Shown: one piece after another, positions 1-6,079 of the stretch
Layout: every line of letters starts with the position of its first letter
How positions within the stretch are numbered: the stretch's first letter is position 1
DNA from: Lachnospiraceae bacterium UBA7188
GTDB lineage: Bacteria > Bacillota > Clostridia > Lachnospirales > Lachnospiraceae
Length of the DNA stretch: 8,868 bases
Assembly (NCBI GenBank): GCA_002490995.1
Contig: DKVC01000088.1
Coordinates: 1-8,868 of the forward strand
Reading direction: 5' to 3'
Made by a program: the position numbers and the translations under genes
Notes under the pieces: model-generated
Database searches by the model: none
Seen by the model: the letters and a program-made list of their open reading frames with translations, nothing else
What the model was told of the DNA's origin: nothing

Positions 1-1050
1 GATGACGCCCTTGCCGGGGTCGAAGCCGTCCAGCTCCGCCAGCAGCTGGTTCAGGGTCTGCTCCCGCTCCTCATTTCCGCCGCCGTATTTGGAATCACGA
101 CTCCTCCCGATAGCATCAATCTCATCAATAAATATGATACAGGGAGCGTTCTTCGTCGCTTCCTTGAACAGGTCACGCACACGGCTGGCGCCCACGCCTA
201 CATACAGCTCTATAAAGTCGGAACCCGTCAGGGAGAAAAACGGCACATGAGCTTCCCCTGCCACCGCTTTTGCCAGCAAAGTCTTACCGGTACCGGGAGG
301 GCCCACCAGCAGAGCGCCCTTGGGCAGCCTGGCGCCGATCTTGGAATATTTCCCGGGATTGTGGAGGAAATCCACCACCTCCACCAGGGATTCCTTTGCC
401 TCGTCCTCACCTGCCACATCCTTAAAGGTAACGCCGGTCTCTTTCTGCACATAAACCTTGGCATTGCTCTTGCCCACGCCCAGAGGGCCTCCCGAGCCGC
501 CCATTTTCTTGAATACCACGCCCAGCAGTATCCACATGAGCACAACCGGCAGTATCACATACAGCAGAATATCCAGAATTCTGCCGGAATTGTCACTCAA
601 AACCCGGCTCCCGTCTATGCCGTGCTCCTCCATACGGGCTGTCAGGGTATCCAGATCTTCCATAATAATGGTGGAATATGTCACCGGTGTATTGCCGTAA
701 AACGGATATGTCGGCATGGCGGTGGGCGCGTTCTCCGTATTCCGTGCATCCTTTTTCAGGGTAAACAGGATCTGCCCTGTACTCTGCACCTCCACTGCCT
801 CCACTTCGTCCGCATTCACATACTCCAGGAATGTTGTATAGCTGACCTCCTGTGAATTTCCGCTGCCCCCGAACAGCAAGTTCCAGAGCATAAAAACCAG
901 CAGCACCGTGCTCAGCGCCGCCAGCAGTACCATCATAAGATTGGGCCTTCTGGGAGGCTGGTTCCCGTTTCCGCCATTGCCGCCGGGTCCGCCCTGTCCG
1001 CCGTTATTATAGCCTCCGCCATTGTCGTACTGGTTCATTTGATTGTCCAT
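1..1050 (-). CDS. ftsH: ATP-dependent zinc metalloprotease FtsH, N-terminal 350 residues (3' end beyond window)
   Basis: FtsH is a membrane-anchored hexameric AAA+ protease that unfolds and degrades misfolded membrane proteins and short-lived regulators. Seen here: a Gly/Asn-rich cytoplasmic tail (residues about 1-35), a first membrane helix (about 37-60), an extracellular segment (about 61-158), a second membrane helix (about 159-180), then the AAA domain. The AAA domain has Walker A GPPGTGKT at 250-257, Walker B IIFIDEID ending at 312, and the following GRSRDSKYGGGNEEREQTLN region. The reading stops at residue 350, just after LLAELDGFDPGKGVI, so the rest of the second region of homology and the HEXXH zinc protease domain lie outside the window and cannot be checked. 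The ATG at 1050 is chosen because GGAG (1057-1060) sits 6 nt upstream and all expected N-terminal elements follow. Family identity is essentially certain. Confidence 0.97.
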   Translation of the reverse strand, partial: MDNQMNQYDNGGGYNNGGQGGPGGNGGNGNQPPRRPNLMMVLLAALSTVLLVFMLWNLLFGGSGNSQEVSYTTFLEYVNADEVEAVEVQSTGQILFTLKKDARNTENAPTAMPTYPFYGNTPVTYSTIIMEDLDTLTARMEEHGIDGSRVLSDNSGRILDILLYVILPVVLMWILLGVVFKKMGGSGGPLGVGKSNAKVYVQKETGVTFKDVAGEDEAKESLVEVVDFLHNPGKYSKIGARLPKGALLVGPPGTGKTLLAKAVAGEAHVPFFSLTGSDFIELYVGVGASRVRDLFKEATKNAPCIIFIDEIDAIGRSRDSKYGGGNEEREQTLNQLLAELDGFDPGKGVI

Positions 1051-1094
1051 AGTAACTCCGTTTCCTGTTTGCTTCTCTGCTAAGTCCCATTGCC

Positions 1095-1123
1095 ATTATA
1101 GATAGAACCAGTTGATAAATCAA
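1095..1123 (-). promoter_or_regulatory. Sigma-A-type promoter for ftsH
   Basis: On the minus strand a TTGATT -35 box (1118-1123) is followed by exactly 17 nt and a perfect TATAAT -10 box (1095-1100). Transcription would start near 1088, giving a leader of about 38 nt before the ftsH ATG. This suggests ftsH is transcribed independently of the lipoprotein genes upstream. Box matches are seen directly; activity is inferred. Confidence 0.75.
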
Positions 1124-1199
1124 TAGCATATTTGTGAAAAAAACAATATATCTCTTAAAGATTTCTAAACTATTTGCCCTCTCTGACCGCCTCTCTCTC

Positions 1200-1648
1200 C
1201 TACCGTTCGTCCAGCCAGGTCTGCACCCGGTTCTGGATCTTGTCCACCGTTTCGTCCAGGGCAGCGTCCCCCTGAAAATACATTTCTGCTTCTTCGGATA
1301 CAATGTTCCGGACCGGATTGCTGTACCCGCTCTCGGTGTCGAACACAGCGGCGTCCAGCATATCCGTCAGCAGGGAGAGTTCATGGGCATATAATAAAAA
1401 TCTGCTGCGGCCAGTTTTCCGCCCGGGGCAGACGCATTTCCCGCTTCACCTGTTCCTTTTCCACCGCCAGGGAACCCGCTTTCCCCCTGTTCTCCCGAAA
1501 TCTCTCCCGACTCTTTCCGCACCTGATTATCCTTCCCACCTGAAGCAGACTCCAGGTTATCATCCCGGAGCCCGCAGGCAGTGAATATCAGGGGCAATGC
1601 CAGCATTGCCAGACAGCAGAAGGGCCTCATTGCCTTTCTCAAAATCAT
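1200..1648 (-). pseudogene. Decayed solute-binding lipoprotein: signal peptide plus C-terminal tail, frameshifted and internally deleted
   Basis: The ATG at 1648 follows a strong GGAGGAGG (1653-1660) and begins a lipoprotein signal peptide ending in the lipobox-like LIFTACG. That frame runs through a Gly/Ser/Glu-rich stretch and stops at 1367. In another frame, open from 1445 to the TAG at 1200-1202, the sequence reads YAHELSLLTDMLDAAVF, then NIVSEEAEMYFQG and KIQNRVQTWLDER. This is the typical C-terminus of Lachnospiraceae family-1 solute-binding proteins and resembles the end of the 758-residue neighbour (RIIQNRVGNLVRE). The two genes share a 15-bp identical block, CACCCGGTTCTGGAT, at 1224-1238 and 1702-1716. 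One extra T in the T5 run near 1398-1402 would fuse both frames into 149 residues, giving ...AADFLLYAHELSLL.... A normal family member has over 400 residues, so the whole central ligand-binding region is missing. It is most likely a remnant paralogue. A base error plus a genuinely short lipoprotein is the alternative. Confidence 0.72.
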
Positions 1649-1680
1649 ATGGCCTCCTCCAATCAGTATTCGTCTTATTT

Positions 1681-3957
1681 TTACTCCCGCACCAGGTTTC
1701 CCACCCGGTTCTGGATGATACGTAACGCCTCTTCCAGGCTTTTCTTCCCATCCAGGTAAGGGGCAAGCTCTTCCAGCAGGATACCGGAAATCTCCCTCCG
1801 AATACCCCCCTGCGGGGTAAAGTCAATGGCTTCGATAAGGTTCCGGATATCCTCCAGCTGTTCCCCGGTGAGGTAATAGAGCGGAACCGATTCCCCCTCT
1901 ACATACAGCCATTCCTGCGCAGCCATCCCCGACTCCCCGGTAGAGTCCCATACAATGATATCTCCTTTCTCATCCCTTTCATATTCCGGCCCGGCCAGCG
2001 CCTCTTCCATCTCTTCTAAAAGATCTCTCCGGGCGGGCAGGCCGCTGCGGCGGGTCCTCTCATTGTCTTCCCTGCTAAGGAATCCCTCCAGAAACTGCCA
2101 TGCCGCCTCCTTATTGCGGGAATCCGCCGGTATCCCCAGGGTGTTGTACTTGTCCGCAGGATAATAAGCCCTGCCATCCGCTGTGGGATACCCCACCGCA
2201 GTGATGTCCTCTCCCATCCGCAGTTCATACAGCACCAGGCCGCTTAACCCGTCAATATATGCCTCCAGCACCAGCAGCTCTTCCTCCGTAACCGGCATGT
2301 CCACGCTTACGATGCTGTCATAAGTACTGCCTGCCATGCCGTTGCCCATCCCTTTCGAATGCCCTTCCATCCACCTGACAAGCTCCCGGAACGCTTCCCC
2401 GTCGAAGCTGCATTCCCCGCTGTCCCAGTCAATAAACCGTTCACAAATATACTGTTGGAAAAAGCTGACCATAGATGTGAAGGTAGGGTTCCTGAACAGC
2501 TGTGCCTCCGGGTACCGCTCCGCAAGCTCCATGGCCTCATGGGCAGTCCAGCCCGCTTTCTCCCCCAGCTGCCCGGCTCTCCCCAGGGCCGTCCTGCACA
2601 AAAAGCTGTCAGGGATACACACCAGCCTGCCTCCTATGGTATACCCATTTACCACATTTTCCAGGAAATCCTCCCTGTCCAGCTGCCCGCTCCTCTCCAG
2701 CCATGCGCCCAGATCCTCCAAAGCCCCCTTCCCGGCATATTTCAGCACCATTTCATCATCCATATCCACCAGGTCCGGTGGCGAGGAAGAATTCATCCTG
2801 ATATCCATCTGCACATCGTCACAGAATTCCACCCTGATATGGTAACGGCTGTCGGCCCGGTTGAAGTCCATGATATATGCCTCCAGCTCCCTGCTGAGGT
2901 CCCGGGTAGCCAGAACCAGCACCTCCCGCTCAGGCAGGAGTTCTGCTTTGGCCCTGTCCAAAAGGTACAACGTATCGTAGGGATACGAGTAAGACACAAT
3001 CAGCCTGTCCTCTGTCAACTCCAAAATCTCTGCCGGCCGTGAGGGCAGATTGCTGTCCCCGTAGCGCAGCAGAGGCTCCCACCGGGAATCCGCCTTCCGG
3101 TACCGGTACAGCAGCCCGGCATCGCCGCACAGCAGTCCGAAGGAGGAACTGTAGCATTTACAGGTGCCGGGCAGTTCTATCCTTTCCATCCGGAATGTGC
3201 CCTGGCGGAAAGCCTCATCGTCCCCTGTGATTTCATACACTGCATTATAATAATCGCCCGGGCTGTAATAGACTCGGCCATCCTCTCCCTCCAAAAGCCT
3301 GCCACTGTCCCGGTAAAACTCGGCTTTCAGACTGCCGCCCGGTATCTCTGCCAGCAGTTCCCCCATCTCTCCAACCAGATAGAGGGAGTCCCCCGCCAGC
3401 AGGAATGTGCGGTTTCTGCCGTCCATGGCCAGCGAGACATTCGGGGTGTCTATGTTTTCCAGATCCAGGCGGTAGATTTCCGTCCCGTCCTGCCCCGTCC
3501 TGGCAAGCGTCCCACCCAGCGCCTCGCCCGTCCTCCACGAAACATCCACTGTGATGTAACAGAGGCCGCCGTTGCTGTCCAGAGTATAGTCCTGTAATAC
3601 TCCCCCTGTTGCCGTAGCTACCGCCTCGCCTTGGGGAAGCTGCATCCCCTCGGGGAGCGGGGTGCTTTCCTCCTGTGTCGAAATACCGCCTTCTTCCAGG
3701 GGTATGGTGCTTCCTTGTTTCCTGGGAAAATCTTCTACGGGGAATCGGTATATCGTTTTTTCCTGCCTGTAATAAAAGTACCCGTTTTTTATCCTGAAGC
3801 CGGTGGTGCTGCCCGCCTGCCCCGGAAGGTCTATCTCCTGTGCCGTGTAAAAATAACCGTCTATGCCCAGATGCTGCCCGTTGTCCCCGCAGGCCGCCAG
3901 GATAAGTGCCAGAAGAGGCAGCAGCCACAGCGTGGAACAGTAAGCCTTTCGTTTCAT
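1681..3957 (-). CDS. Extracellular solute-binding lipoprotein (family 1) with N-terminal propeller-like domain, 758 aa
   Basis: This is probably a surface-anchored binding protein for a sugar-like ligand. Residues 1-23 are a lipoprotein signal with lipobox LILAAC (Cys23 would be lipidated). Residues about 30-340 carry short beta-rich repeats (GFRIKNGYFYYRQEKTIYRF, GDSLYLVGEMGELLAEI, EDGRVYYSPGDYYNAVYEI, TEDRLIVSYSYPYDTLYLL), which suggests a beta-propeller-like sensor or binding domain. From about residue 343 (EVLVLATRDLSRELEAYIMD) it follows the SBP family-1 pattern: SPPDLVDMDDEMVLKYAGKG, then FIDWDSGECSFDGEAF, then NTLGIPADSRNKEAAWQFLE, then GLPARRDLLEEM, and a C-terminal helix EALRIIQNRVGNLVRE. 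An ordinary family member is about 430 residues, so the length excess is the N-terminal half. The start is supported by GGAGGAG about 9 nt upstream. No permease or ATPase gene is nearby, so the ligand and partner cannot be deduced. Confidence 0.88.
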   Translation of the reverse strand: MKRKAYCSTLWLLPLLALILAACGDNGQHLGIDGYFYTAQEIDLPGQAGSTTGFRIKNGYFYYRQEKTIYRFPVEDFPRKQGSTIPLEEGGISTQEESTPLPEGMQLPQGEAVATATGGVLQDYTLDSNGGLCYITVDVSWRTGEALGGTLARTGQDGTEIYRLDLENIDTPNVSLAMDGRNRTFLLAGDSLYLVGEMGELLAEIPGGSLKAEFYRDSGRLLEGEDGRVYYSPGDYYNAVYEITGDDEAFRQGTFRMERIELPGTCKCYSSSFGLLCGDAGLLYRYRKADSRWEPLLRYGDSNLPSRPAEILELTEDRLIVSYSYPYDTLYLLDRAKAELLPEREVLVLATRDLSRELEAYIMDFNRADSRYHIRVEFCDDVQMDIRMNSSSPPDLVDMDDEMVLKYAGKGALEDLGAWLERSGQLDREDFLENVVNGYTIGGRLVCIPDSFLCRTALGRAGQLGEKAGWTAHEAMELAERYPEAQLFRNPTFTSMVSFFQQYICERFIDWDSGECSFDGEAFRELVRWMEGHSKGMGNGMAGSTYDSIVSVDMPVTEEELLVLEAYIDGLSGLVLYELRMGEDITAVGYPTADGRAYYPADKYNTLGIPADSRNKEAAWQFLEGFLSREDNERTRRSGLPARRDLLEEMEEALAGPEYERDEKGDIIVWDSTGESGMAAQEWLYVEGESVPLYYLTGEQLEDIRNLIEAIDFTPQGGIRREISGILLEELAPYLDGKKSLEEALRIIQNRVGNLVRE

Positions 3958-4017
3958 CTATAGTCACTCCTCCCTGAAATCAATGCTATGACCTTCCTTT
4001 TTTATTCCCTCTTCTTT

Positions 4018-4046
4018 ATTGTATCAGATACCTCCGATTTTTACAA
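4018..4046 (-). promoter_or_regulatory. Promoter for the 758-aa lipoprotein gene
   Basis: Minus strand: TTGTAA (4041-4046, 4 of 6 to the -35 consensus), a 17-nt spacer, and TACAAT (4018-4023, 5 of 6 to the -10 consensus). The predicted start near 4011 leaves about 54 nt of leader ending in GGGAGGAG before the ATG at 3957. This promoter is divergent from the one serving the DUF1846 gene. Confidence 0.6.
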
Positions 4047-4180
4047 ATGATTTAACCACACTTCCTGACTCTTCCCGGCTAACGTACCATAGGAAAACTG
4101 AGATGGGCTATACCTCCGAAGAGCTCTTGGCACATTTAAGAAAATCCGTTTATCTCCAGGCAGAAGATGCGAGAGAGTCC

Positions 4181-4206
4181 CAAAAGAAGTTCTCAAAAGA
4201 AGTACT
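4181..4206. repeat. 13-bp direct duplication
   Basis: CAAAAGAAGTTCT (4181-4193) is followed directly by CAAAAGAAGTACT (4194-4206), 12 of 13 bases identical. The second unit ends inside the perfect palindrome GAAGTACTTC (4199-4208). It lies about 20 bp upstream of the -35 box of the rightward promoter, so it may be a protein-binding site; a chance local duplication is equally possible. Confidence 0.6.
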
Positions 4207-4225
4207 TCCAATTTTTTATCTTTAT

Positions 4226-4255
4226 ATGGCATTCTGGAAAATTCTGTGGTAGAAT
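4226..4255 (+). promoter_or_regulatory. Candidate extended -10 promoter for the DUF1846 gene
   Basis: TGGTAGAAT (4247-4255) is an extended -10 element, TGn followed by TAGAAT (5 of 6). ATGGCA (4226-4231, 4 of 6) sits 18 nt upstream as a weak -35. Initiation near 4262 would place most of the 28-bp tandem repeat in a leader of about 176 nt. This is the best rightward promoter I can see before 4438. Confidence 0.5.
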
Positions 4256-4364
4256 GTTGAAGCATAAGGGCACACTTCAACACATTGAAGCGCAGGGACA
4301 TGTTTCAACGCATCGAAACGTAAAACCTTGTTTTATCACATTGAATTTCAGCACATTAAATATG
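4253..4364. repeat. Degenerate 28-bp tandem repeat, four units, with internal dyads
   Basis: Units at 4253-4280, 4281-4308, 4309-4336 and 4337-4364 share the core C(A/G)CAT(T/C)GAA, which starts at 4281, 4309 and 4337, exactly 28 bp apart; another core-like CACATTAAA starts at 4352. Hand comparison gives about 18 of 28 identical bases between units 1 and 2 and 17 of 28 between units 2 and 3. Dyads: GTTGAAG (4256-4262) with CTTCAAC (4275-4281); CTTCAA (4275-4280) with TTGAAG (4285-4290); GTTTC (4302-4306) with GAAAC (4315-4319); TAAAAC (4321-4326) with GTTTTA (4330-4335). The first two share one arm, so they are mutually exclusive. The period of 28 is not a multiple of 3 and no gene covers it. 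It could be a repeated operator or a structured leader. Confidence 0.65.
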
Positions 4365-4437
4365 GAAAGAAATGTCCAACGCCCCGAAACAGTAAGAAAT
4401 ATTTCTAAAAAGGCAGATCAGGAAAGCGAGGCTGGAA

Positions 4438-5913
4438 ATGAGAATCGGATTCGACAACGACAAATACCTGAAAACGCAGTCCGAACACATCAAGGAGCGG
4501 ATTGTCCAGTTCGGGGACAAGCTCTATCTGGAATTCGGCGGCAAGCTCTTCGATGACTATCATGCATCCAGGGTACTGCCCGGCTTCGCTCCCGACGCGA
4601 AGCTTGCGATGCTGATGCAGCTGTCGGACTACGCCGAGATAGTCATCGTCATCAGCGCGGTGGATATCGAAAAGAATAAGATTCACGGCGACCTGGGGAT
4701 TACCTACGACGTGGACGTGCTGCGGCTGCGGGACGAATTTCTGGGCAGAGGCCTGTATGTGGGCAGTGTGGTCATCACCCATTACCAGGGGCAGCACAGC
4801 GCGGAGCAGTTCAAGGCAAAGCTGGAAAAGAAAAATATTAAGGTATACCTCCACTACACCATTGAAGGCTACCCTGCCAATGTTCCTCTGATTGTCAGCG
4901 AAAACGGCTATGGGAAGAACGATTATATCGAAACCACCCGCCCCCTGATTGTTGTCACGGCACCGGGGCCGGGCAGCGGCAAGATGGCCACATGCCTCTC
5001 CCAGCTCTACCACGACAGACAGCGGGGCATCAAGGCCGGCTACGCCAAATTCGAGACCTTTCCCATCTGGAACATACCGTTAAAGCATCCCATTAATCTG
5101 GCCTATGAAGCGGCCACTGCAGATCTGAACGATGTGAACATGATCGATCCCTTTCACCTGGAGGCTTATGGGAAGACAGCGGTAAACTATAACCGGGATA
5201 TCGAGATTTTCCCGGTGCTGAACGCTATTTTCGAAAGTATTTACGGGGAAAATCCCTATAAATCCCCTACTGACATGGGTGTCAACATGGCCGGCAACTG
5301 TATCATCGACGACGAAGCCTGCTGCGAGGCCTCGAAAATGGAGATCATCCGCCGCTATTATACCACCCTTTGCAGAATGGTCCGGGACGACGCTTCCGAA
5401 AACGAGCTGCTCAAAATCGAGCTGCTGATGAAACAGGCAAAAATCACCACCGCGGACAGAAAAGTCACCTCTGTCGCAAAAGAGCTGGCCGAAGAACTGG
5501 GAGTTCCCACCGCCGCCATCGAATTACCTGACGGGCATGTCATTACCTCCAAAACCTCCGATTTTCTGGGAGCTTCCGCCGCCCTGCTGCTGAACGCCCT
5601 GAAATACCTGGCGGATGTGGACCACAACCTGAAGCTGATCAAGCCGGAAGCCATCGAACCCATCCAGATCCTGAAGGTACGCTACCTGGGAGGCAAAAAT
5701 CCCCGCCTCCACACAGACGAGGTGCTGATAGCTCTGACTCTGGCTGCCTGCAGCGATGATAACGCAAGACGCGCCCTGGAACAGCTCCCGAACCTGAAAG
5801 GATGCCAGGTCCACACTTCGGTGATGCTCTCCGAGGTAGATATTAAAATTTTCAAAAAACTGGGTGTGGACCTGACCTGTGAACCCATCCAGACCACTCG
5901 CAGGAAATATTAA
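4438..5913 (+). CDS. DUF1846 (UPF0371) family protein, 491 aa
   Basis: Recognised from overall sequence as the DUF1846/UPF0371 family, a conserved family of Firmicutes and Actinobacteria, usually around 490-500 residues, with no settled biochemical function that I know of. The protein is full length and soluble, with no signal peptide or membrane segment. It begins MRIGFDNDKYLKTQSEHIKE. Conserved blocks include YLEFGGKLFDDYHASRVLPG, a P-loop-like APGPGSGKMAT with GPGSGK at residues 177-182, then AGYAKFETFPIWNIPLKHP, then ATADLNDVNMIDPFHLEAYG, then CIIDDEACCEASKMEIIRRY, and near the end RYLGGKNPRLHTDEVLIALT. The glycine-rich motif suggests nucleotide binding, but that is inference. The ATG is chosen because it matches the family N-terminus and has GAGG 6 nt upstream. 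pyrG follows 166 bp later on the same strand with no clear terminator between, so the two may be cotranscribed. Confidence 0.93.
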   Translation: MRIGFDNDKYLKTQSEHIKERIVQFGDKLYLEFGGKLFDDYHASRVLPGFAPDAKLAMLMQLSDYAEIVIVISAVDIEKNKIHGDLGITYDVDVLRLRDEFLGRGLYVGSVVITHYQGQHSAEQFKAKLEKKNIKVYLHYTIEGYPANVPLIVSENGYGKNDYIETTRPLIVVTAPGPGSGKMATCLSQLYHDRQRGIKAGYAKFETFPIWNIPLKHPINLAYEAATADLNDVNMIDPFHLEAYGKTAVNYNRDIEIFPVLNAIFESIYGENPYKSPTDMGVNMAGNCIIDDEACCEASKMEIIRRYYTTLCRMVRDDASENELLKIELLMKQAKITTADRKVTSVAKELAEELGVPTAAIELPDGHVITSKTSDFLGASAALLLNALKYLADVDHNLKLIKPEAIEPIQILKVRYLGGKNPRLHTDEVLIALTLAACSDDNARRALEQLPNLKGCQVHTSVMLSEVDIKIFKKLGVDLTCEPIQTTRRKY

Positions 5914-6079
5914 CGAAAGCAGGAGTACACGGAACTGGAGCGCAGAGACGGAACTTAAAACAGCCTTCTCCCGGTCAATACCCAGAGGATTTACGGACGC
6001 GCACTTTGCGGCCGGAAATTCTCTGCCATGCTTTGGTATTGGGCGGGAGGGTGCGGAACTGGAATAGGAGGAAATTATT
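5914..6079 (+). other. DUF1846-pyrG intergenic spacer
   Basis: These 166 bp hold no convincing gene. I find no good sigma-A promoter and no GC stem followed by a T run, so there is neither a terminator for the DUF1846 gene nor the CTP-sensitive attenuator known from the Bacillus pyrG leader. The only clear signal is AGGAGG at 6066-6071, 8 nt before the pyrG ATG. Confidence 0.55.

Larger units (their letters stand above)
3958..4437. other. Divergent intergenic region of 480 bp
   Basis: This stretch separates the leftward lipoprotein gene from the rightward DUF1846 gene and is clearly lower in GC than the flanking genes. In order it holds the lipoprotein leader and promoter (to 4046), a segment 4047-4180 in which I see nothing convincing, a 13-bp direct duplication (4181-4206), a rightward promoter (4226-4255), a degenerate 28-bp tandem repeat (4253-4364) and a plain leader up to GAGG (4428-4431), 6 nt before the DUF1846 ATG. 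A 49-codon frame from ATG 4103 to TAG 4252 has only a weak AGGA upstream and is not called as a gene. Confidence 0.7.

Noticed and set aside
1140..1165. Possible terminator between the lipoprotein remnant and ftsH (small stem followed by a T run on the minus strand)
   Set aside because: The stem is only about 4 AT-rich pairs, too weak to support an intrinsic terminator.
1378..1402. Programmed -1 frameshift joining the two frames of the lipoprotein remnant
   Set aside because: The T-rich run does not form a proper X XXY YYZ slippery heptamer in the upstream frame, and the protein also lacks its central domain, so mutation or base error is simpler.
2359..3042. Long plus-strand open frame (227 codons) opposite the lipoprotein gene
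   Set aside because: It is Pro/His/Leu-rich antisense sequence, a by-product of the GC-rich minus-strand gene, and has no recognisable domain.
3245..3967. 240-codon minus-strand frame overlapping the start of the 758-aa gene
   Set aside because: Its composition (Gly/Arg/His-rich) is that of an out-of-frame reading. The overlapping frame has the signal peptide, lipobox and ribosome binding site.
4019..4252. 77-codon frame (TTG start), or 49 codons from the ATG at 4103, in the divergent intergenic region
   Set aside because: The TTG start lies inside the leftward promoter with no ribosome binding site, and the ATG at 4103 has only a weak AGGA. The stop overlaps the -10 of the rightward promoter. 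The peptide resembles nothing I recognise.
4253..4364. CRISPR array
   Set aside because: The units are directly adjacent and diverged, with no constant repeat alternating with unique spacers, and no cas gene is nearby.
6006..6041. Possible pyrG promoter with a GGGC start (TTGCGG as -35, GGGCGGG as initial transcript)
   Set aside because: The sequence at the -10 position matches the consensus at only about two bases, so it is not supportable.
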